DNA from: Vibrio sp. RE86
Lineage (GTDB): Bacteria; Pseudomonadota; Gammaproteobacteria; Enterobacterales; Vibrionaceae
Direction of reading: 5' to 3'
DNA: 64,000 nt
Assembly: GCF_013114545.1 (NCBI RefSeq)
Contig: NZ_VTXI01000001.1
Span: forward strand, 1 to 64,000
The notes below the pieces were generated by a model. It was not told the origin of the DNA. It worked only from the letters and a program-made list of their open reading frames with translations, and searched no databases. Shown here in pieces: positions 8,727 to 16,352 of the stretch. The position numbers and the translations under genes are program-made. Each line of letters starts with the position of its first letter. The stretch's first letter is position 1.

Positions 8727-8924
8727 CTAGTGCAATATGCCTAGTTCTTTAGCTTCCTCTATGCTCAAACCGCTTTCACGAATTTCTCTTAATGCTTCGA
8801 TACGGCGACGAGCTTCTGCAGATTTAGCTCCCTTAGTTGGCGTTTGTGAATCGACTTCTTCCGTGAGATCCCACTTGCCAGCAATCTTACTCATTTCATC
8901 ATGGTCAATAGAATTAATGGACAT
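8727..8924 (-). CDS. Small charged protein, function unknown
   Basis: A 65-residue protein with an excellent GGAGG ribosome site on the minus strand and its own terminator, so it is a real gene. The C-terminal half (AEARRRIEALREIRESG) forms a basic amphipathic helix resembling that of the PA3496-type small proteins, but the match is weak. No membrane segment or signal peptide is visible. I cannot assign a function. Confidence 0.7.
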   Translation of the reverse strand: MSINSIDHDEMSKIAGKWDLTEEVDSQTPTKGAKSAEARRRIEALREIRESGLSIEEAKELGILH

Positions 8925-9060
8925 AAATAACCTCCGAACAAACCATGCTAGGGACGCTTAATCTGTAGCAAAACTCTTCGTCCCTTGTTAAGAATTTTAG
9001 TCCCAGAATGTGATTGCGCTAATAGTTCAGACACTCTTATTGTTTTTCATATAAATAAGT

Positions 9061-9139
9061 TTTGCGCCCCTATAGGGATGACAGTACATTTAGAGGATTC
9101 CCCTAAAAGAAATGAGGATGATCTCCCTCTCATTTTTTC
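9061..9139 (+). ncRNA. Candidate small RNA
   Basis: A promoter-like pair TTCAGA (9026-9031) and TATAAA (9050-9055) with 18-base spacing precedes three consecutive small hairpins: CCCTATAGGG around 9068-9077, TTTAGAGG/CCCCTAAA around 9089-9107, and AATGAG/CTCATT at 9111-9134 followed by a T-run. A plus-strand terminator here has no plus-strand gene upstream to serve, which is why I propose an independent transcript of about 80 nt. There is no coding potential. Confidence 0.35.
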
Positions 9140-9243
9140 ACCTCGTTCTTCCCAACAATGAACATCTGTTTCTTTCTGTAACCATGGTTTTACGAGTTAC
9201 TTCACTCTTTTAAGCCTAACTTCTTTTCACTCTAAAAATAAGA

Positions 9244-9262
9244 GTTAATGATAATCATTATC
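9244..9262. promoter_or_regulatory. Fur box upstream of the ABC ATPase operon
   Basis: GTTAATGATAATCATTATC matches the 19-base Fur consensus GATAATGATAATCATTATC at 18 positions. It lies 23 bases before the ATG of the first ATPase gene, where it would overlap the promoter, so iron repression by Fur is expected. Confidence 0.88.
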
Positions 9263-9284
9263 TTTTGTATTTTGAGTATCCGTT

Positions 9285-10133
9285 ATGAGTGAACTTTCAA
9301 ATCAGCATGCCCTTCATGCTGACCCTATAATTCAAATCCGAAATTTATGCGTCGATTACATCACCGATAAAGGCGATTTTCGCGCAGTAAAGTCGGTCAG
9401 CTTTGATATTGGCAAAGGTGAAATTTTTGGCCTAGCTGGAGAGTCGGGCTGTGGCAAAAGCACCATCGCTTTTGCGATCAATCGCCTACATAAACCACCT
9501 GCATTTATCTCAGGTGGACAGATTCATTTTGAAGGTCGAGATCTACTGAGGTTATCAGACTCTGAAATTGGCGCGATTCGTTGGAGTGAAATTGCCATGG
9601 TCTTTCAGAGTGCCATGAACTCCCTCAACCCTGTATTACCGATTAAAGAACAGTTCGCAGATGTATTACGCCACCACAGAGGCATGAGTGACGAACAGGC
9701 AAAAGACCGCGCAGAGAAGCTTCTTGACCTAGTCAATATCCCTCGAGAGCGCCTGACTGAGTACCCACACCAGTTCAGCGGCGGTATGCGTCAGCGTCTA
9801 GTGATTGCGATTGCGCTTTCACTCAACCCTAAGTTAATCATCATGGATGAGCCAACCACTGCACTCGATGTCGTTGTGCAACGTGAAATACTGCAGCAAA
9901 TTTACCAACTGCGTGAAGAGTTTGGTTTCTCTGTCTTGTTTATCACCCACGATTTGGCGTTGATGAGCCAATTATGCGATCGCATTGCCATTATGCGTCA
10001 TGGTGAAATTGTCGAGGTCAACCAATCAAAACAGATCCGCAATAACCCACAACACCCATACACCCAAAAGCTTTGGGCATCATTCCCGAATATCCACGAA
10101 GGCAAACATCAGAAGCAAGGAGAGCCAGCATGA
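9285..10133 (+). CDS. Peptide-type ABC transporter ATP-binding protein (DppD/OppD-like)
   Basis: A 282-residue ABC ATPase of the oligopeptide/nickel class. Walker A is GESGCGKST (about residues 56-64), the signature is QFSGGMRQR and Walker B is LIIMDEPTTALD. It pairs with the next gene, which it overlaps by four bases (ATGA), as DppD does with DppF. A near-consensus Fur box covers its promoter, so it should be expressed under iron limitation. Unusually, no permease or substrate-binding protein gene is present in this operon. It may energise a permease encoded elsewhere, possibly for a siderophore-like cargo, which is inference. Confidence 0.92.
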   Translation: MSELSNQHALHADPIIQIRNLCVDYITDKGDFRAVKSVSFDIGKGEIFGLAGESGCGKSTIAFAINRLHKPPAFISGGQIHFEGRDLLRLSDSEIGAIRWSEIAMVFQSAMNSLNPVLPIKEQFADVLRHHRGMSDEQAKDRAEKLLDLVNIPRERLTEYPHQFSGGMRQRLVIAIALSLNPKLIIMDEPTTALDVVVQREILQQIYQLREEFGFSVLFITHDLALMSQLCDRIAIMRHGEIVEVNQSKQIRNNPQHPYTQKLWASFPNIHEGKHQKQGEPA

Positions 10134-11062
10134 GTGAGCCAATTATCCAACTAAACAACGTTGAGAAAGAATTCACCATTGGTGGTGGCTTTGCTTCTGA
10201 AGAGCGCTTTAAGGCTTTACAAGGAATTAGCCTGAACTTGCACAAAGGAAAAACGCTTGCGCTGGTGGGCGAATCTGGCTGCGGAAAGAGTACCTGCGCT
10301 CGTTTGATCACTAAGGTCTATCCGGCCTCATCTGGTGAGATCTTATTTAATGGTCGCAACATCAACGAGATCACCAGCAAAAAGGATCTTCTCGACTACC
10401 GCAGCAAGGTACAGATGGTATTCCAAGACCCGTTTGGTTCTCTGAATCCCACCCAAACCATTCAGCACCATTTGACTCGCCCTCTTCTGATTCATAAGCA
10501 AATCACGGACAAGAAACAACTGCCTGCCAAGCTCAAAGAACTGATTGAGTTGGTTGAACTGGCACCAGACACACTTGAAAAGTTTCCTCATCAGCTAAGC
10601 GGTGGCCAAAGACAACGTGTGAACCTCGCTAGAGCGCTCGCGGTAGGCGCTGAAGTAATACTCGCCGATGAGCCGACCTCAATGCTGGATGTATCCATTC
10701 GACTCGGCGTATTGAATCTAATGCAAAGAATGAAAAAAGAGCTTGGGATAGGTTTTCTCTACATCACACACGATTTAGCGACGGCCCATTACATCGCCGA
10801 AGAAACGGCTGTGATGTATAAAGGACAAATTGTCGAATGGGGCGATACGCAGTCGATCTTAACCGATCCGCAACATCCCTACACCAAGCTTCTGATCTCA
10901 GCCGTACCCGATCCTGATCTGCCATTTGGAAAACTGGTTGAAAGTGAACCAAACTATTCATTAGATGCCGATGAAATCCGTGCAGCAAGTGCTGAGGTAC
11001 ATGACGGATTTGATCGAGTTGGTGAAAATCACTTTGTAAAACATTGGATTAAAGCAGCATGA
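10130..11062 (+). CDS. Peptide-type ABC transporter ATP-binding protein (DppF/OppF-like)
   Basis: A 310-residue ABC ATPase, the second half of a DppD/DppF-type heterodimer. Walker A is GESGCGKST, the signature is LSGGQRQR and Walker B is VILADEPTSMLD; the C-terminal oligopeptide-transporter extension carries HPYTKLLISAVPDPD. The ATG at 10130 overlaps the previous stop (ATGA) and is preferred to an upstream frame opening at 10073. The stop overlaps the next gene in the same way, so the three genes are translationally coupled in a Fur-box operon. Confidence 0.92.
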   Translation: MSEPIIQLNNVEKEFTIGGGFASEERFKALQGISLNLHKGKTLALVGESGCGKSTCARLITKVYPASSGEILFNGRNINEITSKKDLLDYRSKVQMVFQDPFGSLNPTQTIQHHLTRPLLIHKQITDKKQLPAKLKELIELVELAPDTLEKFPHQLSGGQRQRVNLARALAVGAEVILADEPTSMLDVSIRLGVLNLMQRMKKELGIGFLYITHDLATAHYIAEETAVMYKGQIVEWGDTQSILTDPQHPYTKLLISAVPDPDLPFGKLVESEPNYSLDADEIRAASAEVHDGFDRVGENHFVKHWIKAA

Positions 11063-11547
11063 GCGCATTAGATACGTGGGTTGATCAAATAAGCGATTGG
11101 TATCAAACCCGAAAGCATGATCAAGAGAAACAACTCGAATCATTGATCCTAAATGTTCCAGAAGGCGTTTGGGGACCGAATATTACTGACTTGCAGAGCA
11201 AGGCCATTGCTTGTTGGCTCGATGGTTGTCTGCGTATCTTCCAAAATGCCCGCTATCAAAACCCGAACAGAGCGTTTCAATTCTTGCAGCTCGCCTACAG
11301 CAAACTTCAGATGGTGGTGTCTGTGCCAAGCAATGAATTGGACCTACGCGATTGGTGTATGAAGCGGATGCAGCACCTTGCCGTGTTGAGCTTAGAATTC
11401 TGTAACCAACAGCCTCACTCGACTTGGCAAGAAAAGTCCCATCACTTGATTGAGTCGCACGTCCAATTTATGGCGATGCACGCCTGGAATGAGCCTAAAC
11501 AGATGGATCATCGGAACTATGATCAAGGCAATCCATCGTTTCATTAG
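11059..11547 (+). CDS. Protein of unknown function in the Fur-box ABC operon
   Basis: A 162-residue, apparently soluble, mostly helical protein with no signal peptide, membrane helix or motif I recognise. Its start overlaps the upstream ATPase stop by ATGA, so it is made in proportion to the two ATPases and probably works with them. The C-terminus is rich in His, Asn and Gln. The coding sequence contains an exact copy of the ori2 iteron (11111-11123), and its last codons contain a second RctB-like heptamer (11519-11525). The gene may therefore carry a replication-control function in its DNA besides its protein. Confidence 0.8.
   Translation: MSALDTWVDQISDWYQTRKHDQEKQLESLILNVPEGVWGPNITDLQSKAIACWLDGCLRIFQNARYQNPNRAFQFLQLAYSKLQMVVSVPSNELDLRDWCMKRMQHLAVLSLEFCNQQPHSTWQEKSHHLIESHVQFMAMHAWNEPKQMDHRNYDQGNPSFH
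11111..11123. other. RctB iteron-like site outside ori2
   Basis: GAAAGCATGATCA is identical over 13 bases to the iterons ending at 14107, 14153, 14221 and 14701. It lies inside the 162-residue gene about 3 kb from the origin iterons. A chance 13-base match in this window is very unlikely. Confidence 0.6.
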
Positions 11548-11604
11548 TTTTTCCGATCTAAAACTGGATCGATGATCAAGGCATACAACCTTGATCATTG
11601 TTCC
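11519..11604. other. RctB-like sites downstream of rctB
   Basis: Two copies of ATGATCAAGGCA (11519-11530 and 11572-11583) are followed by CCTTGATCATTGTTCC (11589-11604). The second copy and this element form a 10-base perfect inverted repeat with a 7-base spacer. The 16-base element is identical to two copies in the inhibitory part of ori2 (14654-14669 and 14711-14726). Binding by RctB is inferred from sequence identity. Confidence 0.65.
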
Positions 11605-11636
11605 GTAAGAATAGATTAAACCTCTGAATTTTAGGC

Positions 11637-11663
11637 AAAAAAAAGCGAGTTCAGAGAACTCGC
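11637..11663 (-). terminator. Intrinsic terminator reading leftward
   Basis: GCGAGTTC-AGA-GAACTCGC is a perfect 8-base stem (11645-11663) followed on the minus strand by eight T. It would stop transcripts that read through the first rctB terminator. Confidence 0.75.
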
Positions 11664-11872
11664 AAAATATTCAGAATGAATGTAACAATATGAGCCAATC
11701 TATTAGGGATAATCTAATCCCTCATTCATCAGAAAGGACAAAAGGTTGTCTATTCGGGATAAATATTATCCAACTCCCTTACTAGCAATGTCAGTGGATT
11801 GTCAGGGGAATGTAGTAGCTTTGTTGTTCCAAACTTAGAATGTAACAGGGTGTTTAGTTGAGTAAACAAACA

Positions 11873-11897
11873 CAAAAAAAGCCAGCATATTGCCGGC
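11873..11897 (-). terminator. rctB terminator
   Basis: GCCAGCA (11881-11887) pairs with TGCCGGC (11891-11897) with one mismatch, and a run of seven T follows on the minus strand. It lies 20 bases past the rctB stop codon. Confidence 0.8.
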
Positions 11898-11916
11898 TTC
11901 TTCAAATCAAAATATC

Positions 11917-13887
11917 TTAAACTGCGACTTCATCGAGCGCACGGAACACACTCTCATCTAGGTGGCCTTCATACACTTGCTTGCAGACTTTACGTCTTAC
12001 AGCCAGTCCTGCAATAAGGCGCTCAATACTTAAATGCTTGTTTTCGCTTTGCGTGTTGTAAAGCTCAATCATCTTGCTCAATGTCTCATAAGGAACGACA
12101 TCATCCCCTACTCTTAAGAAATCAAGCTTGTCTATGAGTTCTAGACACTCTTCTTGGATAGAACTATGGGAATGTCCGGTCATAGCTGCTAACGCCGTTA
12201 TAGAGCGTTCTAGAGCCTCTGAGGAGGTATATTTGGAGAGAGTAATGGTGATTTCATCTGCATTGATCTCTACAAGGTGTTTTCGCTGCTTCACTCGACG
12301 GCCAAGATTACCCCGTGGCGAGCGCTCTTTACGTTGGATTGGCTCGAACTCACCATCGATAATCTGAGACATCTCTTCAAGCTGCTTCTTCGACACCATT
12401 TCGTTTCGAAGCGGGTTTGGCAACGTAGGCGCCATGTTTCGCTTACCAGCGTTGGTCGTGCGAGCACGCGAGTATCTCAGCACCTCTTCCGCATCACACT
12501 TGATATCAAATTGATAATCTTTGATCTTTCCGTTTTCAACCATCGTCGAGATCGTTAAGTGGTAACCCCATAGGTTCACCGCAAAAAGATCCTCAGTTCC
12601 TTCCTCGTCAGAGAGTTTCTTGAGTTCTCGAATAAGATCCATCGAGAAACGTCGCCATTCGATGTTACGTGCCAGTTTCTGGTTCAAGTCACTCAGTAAC
12701 ATCACATCACTATGGCGACGCGACATACGACTACGGAAGTAGCTGTACAGTTGGAATACCAAAGTGTGTTGCTTCAAGATCTCTGGTGGGAACAAGAAGA
12801 AATAATCACGTGTGAGAAGCTCTTCGTAAAACGATGGCTCCCAGACGAGGATGTACAAGTTCGGTTTAATGCGAATTTCACCGTCAGCGCCCTCTGTAGG
12901 CGCTTCTTCCGACGCAGTAATGGTACGGGCCAAAAATCTAAAACGGTCGCTCTTGAAGCCTTCTGGCATGTTCTCGCTTAGCCATCGACCTGTGAGTTCG
13001 TGTAACTGAAAATCGGTAAACTCAATACGATCGATACTGTCGCGAATTGAGTCACGTGCCGGGCCACTGTCTTTCTTGCCACGCAGTGACAAAATATCGG
13101 TAATGTACAACGGCGTTTTGTTTGGCACGTGAGTACCATCAAGTTGGTATTGATGCTGGTGGTGCTCATGATATTGGACGGTCAGAGTGAACAACGCAAA
13201 AAGGGTCATCAGATCATCCACCGTCATGATGTTTTTCGATGATCGTGTTTCGATCACAGCGCGAGTGCCAGAGATCGAAACCATGCTTTTCTGATAATTT
13301 TTACGAGTTCTTGGCGGCGCTAACGCTTGATCAATTATCCCGGCCCAGTTGGTTGGGGACACAATGAATTGATCCGCTTCATCTTTCATCGCTGGTGGGG
13401 TGTTCAGGCCGTATTCATTCAGCAGGCGTTTATTTACCTGAGTTTGAGCCAGCGCTTTAGAACGTTTTTGTTTCTCGTTTTGCTTAACGGTTTCAGTCAC
13501 TAAGCTTGTTGCACCAAGCACAGAAATCAGTTGGTTAGGATTCACAAAACGGTGAAGCATGGTTTTACCCGCCAACCCTTCTTCGAAACGAACTGGGACT
13601 TGTTGGAAAAGACCGATATTCACTGCTGCTCGAAGACGTTGCTGAATGGCTGCCCGCGTGACTTGGCCATCTGTTGCATCGATGAGCTCAGTTGTCGACA
13701 CTAAACCATCTTTGCTACTAAAGCCTCTGAGAGAAATTAAATTCAAAAGCTCAACGATGCTTTTCGTTACACCTTTGAAATGTTGGTATTGCTCGATCCA
13801 ATTGACCGCCATCTCTGACACCTCAAATAAGTGTCCATCTTTATGGCTTCTTGGCGCCTTGATCAGTAGTTTTTCTTCAGAGCTCAT
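11917..13887 (-). CDS. rctB: RctB, initiator of chromosome II replication
   Basis: A 656-residue protein, essentially the size of V. cholerae RctB, with whole-length recognisable sequence (N-terminal MSSEEKLLIKAPRSHKDGHLFEVSE). RctB binds methylated ATGATCA-containing iterons and 39-mer inhibitory sites and melts ori2; its central domains are winged-helix DNA-binding folds and its C-terminal part mediates dimer and autoregulatory functions. A longer frame starts at 13956, but the ATG at 13887 gives the conserved N-terminus. The gene is divergent from parA2, with ori2 in between, and is expected to be autoregulated through the RctB sites in its leader. Confidence 0.98.
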   Translation of the reverse strand: MSSEEKLLIKAPRSHKDGHLFEVSEMAVNWIEQYQHFKGVTKSIVELLNLISLRGFSSKDGLVSTTELIDATDGQVTRAAIQQRLRAAVNIGLFQQVPVRFEEGLAGKTMLHRFVNPNQLISVLGATSLVTETVKQNEKQKRSKALAQTQVNKRLLNEYGLNTPPAMKDEADQFIVSPTNWAGIIDQALAPPRTRKNYQKSMVSISGTRAVIETRSSKNIMTVDDLMTLFALFTLTVQYHEHHQHQYQLDGTHVPNKTPLYITDILSLRGKKDSGPARDSIRDSIDRIEFTDFQLHELTGRWLSENMPEGFKSDRFRFLARTITASEEAPTEGADGEIRIKPNLYILVWEPSFYEELLTRDYFFLFPPEILKQHTLVFQLYSYFRSRMSRRHSDVMLLSDLNQKLARNIEWRRFSMDLIRELKKLSDEEGTEDLFAVNLWGYHLTISTMVENGKIKDYQFDIKCDAEEVLRYSRARTTNAGKRNMAPTLPNPLRNEMVSKKQLEEMSQIIDGEFEPIQRKERSPRGNLGRRVKQRKHLVEINADEITITLSKYTSSEALERSITALAAMTGHSHSSIQEECLELIDKLDFLRVGDDVVPYETLSKMIELYNTQSENKHLSIERLIAGLAVRRKVCKQVYEGHLDESVFRALDEVAV

Positions 13888-13949
13888 TATTATGATCCGT
13901 GTCACACTAGCCGTAATATCACTATAGTTCCGTGAGAATAAAGAAAAAA

Positions 13950-14045
13950 AGATCATAAATAAAGAAAAAATTATTGCTTTTAAATAACTGATCTTTCTGA
14001 TTAATCTGATCTTAATTGATTATATGATCTATTGATCAGGGCGAG
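13950..14045. other. DNA unwinding element of ori2
   Basis: An AT-rich tract beside the iterons. It carries six TGAT repeats starting at 13989, 13998, 14007, 14017, 14025 and 14033, spaced 8-10 bases. The other strand therefore has regularly spaced ATCA, the single-strand motif reported to be bound by RctB during V. cholerae ori2 opening. Confidence 0.75.
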
Positions 14046-14094
14046 AGTTTGCTTATAAGTTGCTGTTTATAAATGAGTATTTTTTTAGGCTCTG

Positions 14095-14221
14095 GAAAGC
14101 ATGATCATGGAATCCCCGTAAGCATGATCATTAACTTATTGAAAGCATGATCAAAAATTCAAAGAACGATGATCATGTATAGTTCGAATCGATGATCAAC
14201 AGACCCTTGAAAGCATGATCA
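14095..14221. repeat. Array of six RctB iterons
   Basis: ATGATCA occurs at 14101, 14124, 14147, 14169, 14192 and 14215, spaced 23, 23, 22, 23 and 23 bases (two helical turns), all in the same orientation. Units 1, 3 and 6 share GAAAGCATGATCA, unit 2 TAAGCATGATCA, and units 4 and 5 CGATGATCA. Each contains a Dam GATC site, consistent with methylation-dependent RctB binding. Confidence 0.93.
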
Positions 14222-14236
14222 TCATCTTTACACACT

Positions 14237-14245
14237 TTATCCACA
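14237..14245 (+). other. DnaA box in ori2
   Basis: TTATCCACA is a perfect match to the consensus high-affinity DnaA box and lies 16 bases past the last iteron, as in other vibrio ori2 sequences. Confidence 0.9.
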
Positions 14246-14307
14246 ACCGAACCGCTTGATTCGATGTATTTGCTTCGATTTGTTGAAGGTGGAGTATCCA
14301 TTTTCTC

Positions 14308-14440
14308 GGAAATATGATCAAGGAATGTAGAAATTCAGAGTCAAAGTTTTGATTCCTGACGCTTAAGCGCTTCCATCATACACTATTGCCTATACCCTTA
14401 TGTGATTTAGTTCGATGACGTTGACTTGGAAGCATGATCA
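14308..14440. other. Isolated RctB-like sites between iteron array and inhibitory region
   Basis: ATGATCAAGG at 14314-14323 and GGAAGCATGATCA at 14428-14440 stand alone on the far side of the DnaA box. They probably titrate RctB or assist DNA bridging. A role is inferred only from motif identity. Confidence 0.6.
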
Positions 14441-14579
14441 GGAGATTTGCTGTAATCGCAATCCAGTTGATGATGTCGTTTAATTTTTCATGTGTTTCAG
14501 CCAAATAGCGCCTAATCTCCCAGTCCATATACATTCGTCCGTAATTTGGTCTTAGATTTACATGCTTCCGGAGTGGGTA

Positions 14580-14730
14580 TCTACTTGATCATTGATCCGA
14601 TCTTTGATCATTTGAGCAGACCACTTTGGATTTGATAAGGAATCGGGATATTACCTTGATCATTGTTCCCTAGGGGCGAAATCGGTCCGAAAGCATGATC
14701 ACGAAGAGCTCCTTGATCATTGTTCCGGTC
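14580..14730. repeat. 39-mer-like inhibitory RctB sites
   Basis: CTTGATCATTGATCC (14584-14598) and two exact copies of CCTTGATCATTGTTCC (14654-14669, 14711-14726) flank an iteron GAAAGCATGATCA (14689-14701). The position corresponds to the incompatibility region of V. cholerae ori2 that holds the 39-mers limiting initiation. The assignment as 39-mers is by position and TGATCA content, not by a remembered consensus. Confidence 0.7.
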
Positions 14731-14892
14731 AGAGCCCAATCGAGCGTATAGTTTTAACCCAAATGGCGGAAGTTCTGGTGAGCGAGCGAACTTTCAATAT
14801 GTGAGTAAAAAATCAAAATGACACCAGCCGTAATTAACTGAGCAATCTTAATCGTTCCGATAGAGATCATATTCGCAAAATAGAGGTCATAT

Positions 14893-14907
14893 GTTTACAT
14901 TGTAAAT
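14893..14907. other. parS2 centromere-like site 3
   Basis: GTTTACATTGTAAAT matches NTTTACANTGTAAAN. It lies 221 bases before the parA2 start, in the control region, where ParB2 binding could also affect parAB2 or rctA transcription. Confidence 0.9.
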
Positions 14908-15127
14908 AAGTGACGCTGTGACATTTAAAAAGTAATTTGTTTTATATAGCTAAACTGCCACCAAGTGAGGCTTGTTTTTAGGTTATTAAATCAACAGAAC
15001 AATCAATTTCCTGTAATTTCTCAATTTAATGTGATTCTTATCCATAATTGGATGTTCACCTTTTTATTGTCTGTAATTCAAAATGCTGTACAATTGATTG
15101 CAATTCATTAATAACGGAATTTGGCAA

Positions 15128-16345
15128 ATGAAACGAGAAAATACGATTGAGGGCCTCAATCAGCTAGCTGAGAAGACCGCACAGGTCCAAGCTGATCGCA
15201 TCGAAATTGTACTGGAAGAGCGCAGTGATGAGCACTTTCCTCCAATGTCAAAAGCATTGATGGAAACTCGCTCAGGTCTAACTCGTCGCAAACTTGATGA
15301 TGCAATTAGCAAGCTTGAAGAGTCTGGTCACCAATTTACGAAGAACAATGCGAATCACTATTCTATCTCTTTAGAAGAGGCGCACATGCTAATGGATGCT
15401 GCTGGCATTCCTAAGTTTCATGAACGCAAAAAGAACGGTGACAACAAACCTTGGATCGTCAATGTACAGAACCAGAAGGGTGGTACAGGTAAGTCAATGA
15501 CGGCGGTTCATCTTGCAGCTTGTTTGGCGTTGAATTTAGACAAGCGCTACCGCATCTGTCTGATTGACTTGGATCCACAGGGTTCTTTACGTCTGTTCTT
15601 GAATCCACAAATCAGCATTACTGACCATGAGAATATCTATTCTGCCGTTGATGTGATGCTTGATAACGTGCCTGAAGACGTGAATGTAGATAAAGAGTTC
15701 CTCCATAAAAACGTACTTTTGCCAACTCAATATCCAAACTTAAAGACGGTTTCTGCTTTTCCTGAAGACGCGATGTTCAATGCAGAAGCTTGGCAGCACC
15801 TATCGCAAAACCAATCGTTGGATATCGTTAAGCTATTAAAAGAGAAGCTGATCGATAAGATTGCTGACGACTTTGATGTCATCATGATTGATACAGGCCC
15901 TCACGTCGACCCATTGGTTTGGAATGCGATGTATGCCTCTAATGCACTGCTGATTCCATGTGCTGCAAAACGTCTCGACTGGGCGTCAACGGTTAACTTC
16001 TTCCAGCATCTTCCAACGGTATACGAAATGTTCCCAGAAGATTGGCAAGGGCTCGAGTTTGTTCGACTTATGCCAACAATGTTTGAAGACGACAACAAGA
16101 AGCAAGTTGCAGTACTAACTGAGATGAACTATCTGCTTGGCGACCAAGTTATGATGGCGACCATTCCTCGTAGTCGTGCATTTGAAACTTGTGCTGATAC
16201 CTACAGTACAGTATTTGACTTAACTACTGGTGATTTTGAAGGGGGTAAGAAGACCCTTGCAACAGCACAAGACGCAGTTCAAAAGAGCGCATTAGAGCTA
16301 GAACGTGTGCTGCACAGTCACTGGTCATCATTAAATCAGGGGTAA
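15128..16345 (+). CDS. parA: ParA2, partition ATPase of chromosome II
   Basis: A 405-residue ParA of the long P1-ParA-like class: an N-terminal DNA-binding domain (about residues 1-100), then the deviant Walker A KGGTGKS (about 116-122) and LIDLDPQGS. The start at 15128 gives the conserved MKREN N-terminus; a frame opening 30 bases earlier does not. ParA2 forms ATP-dependent filaments or gradients that move ParB2-parS2 complexes to keep ori2 at its mid-cell position, and usually represses its own operon. parB2 follows after seven bases. Confidence 0.97.
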   Translation: MKRENTIEGLNQLAEKTAQVQADRIEIVLEERSDEHFPPMSKALMETRSGLTRRKLDDAISKLEESGHQFTKNNANHYSISLEEAHMLMDAAGIPKFHERKKNGDNKPWIVNVQNQKGGTGKSMTAVHLAACLALNLDKRYRICLIDLDPQGSLRLFLNPQISITDHENIYSAVDVMLDNVPEDVNVDKEFLHKNVLLPTQYPNLKTVSAFPEDAMFNAEAWQHLSQNQSLDIVKLLKEKLIDKIADDFDVIMIDTGPHVDPLVWNAMYASNALLIPCAAKRLDWASTVNFFQHLPTVYEMFPEDWQGLEFVRLMPTMFEDDNKKQVAVLTEMNYLLGDQVMMATIPRSRAFETCADTYSTVFDLTTGDFEGGKKTLATAQDAVQKSALELERVLHSHWSSLNQG

Positions 16346-16352
16346 TTAGAGA

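Larger units (their letters stand above)
8925..9284. other. Intergenic region with a possible small RNA and a Fur-controlled promoter
   Basis: This 360-base gap holds the leader of the minus-strand small gene, with an inverted repeat AGGGACG/CGTCCCT at 8950-8985. It also holds a candidate plus-strand small RNA (about 9061-9139) and the Fur box of the ABC operon (9244-9262). I see no open reading frame with a ribosome site in it. Confidence 0.5.
11548..11916. other. Intergenic region between the ABC operon and rctB (convergent)
   Basis: Holds RctB-like sites at its left end, a hairpin at 11645-11663 and the rctB terminator at 11873-11897. Between 11664 and 11870 I see no ORF with a ribosome site, only AT-rich sequence. 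Confidence 0.6.
13888..15127. other. ori2, replication origin of chromosome II, with partition-side control region
   Basis: This 1.24-kb noncoding segment between rctB and parA2 contains, in order, an AT-rich unwinding element (13950-14045), six iterons (14095-14221), a DnaA box (14237-14245), isolated RctB-like sites (14308-14320 and 14428-14440), a cluster of 39-mer-like elements (14580-14730) and a parS2 site (14893-14907). The order matches the known V. cholerae plan. The 14480-14800 part corresponds to the transcribed but untranslated rctA region. I find no protein-coding frame. Confidence 0.93.

Noticed and set aside
13888..13956. Longer RctB start at 13956
   Set aside because: The added residues are absent from known RctB, and the ATG at 13887 opens exactly at the conserved MSSEEK sequence.
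14095..14221. Short regularly spaced repeats that could suggest a CRISPR array
   Set aside because: The conserved unit is only about 7-13 bases with 22-23-base periods, no 25-35-base repeats or spacers and no cas genes. The position and motif identify RctB iterons.
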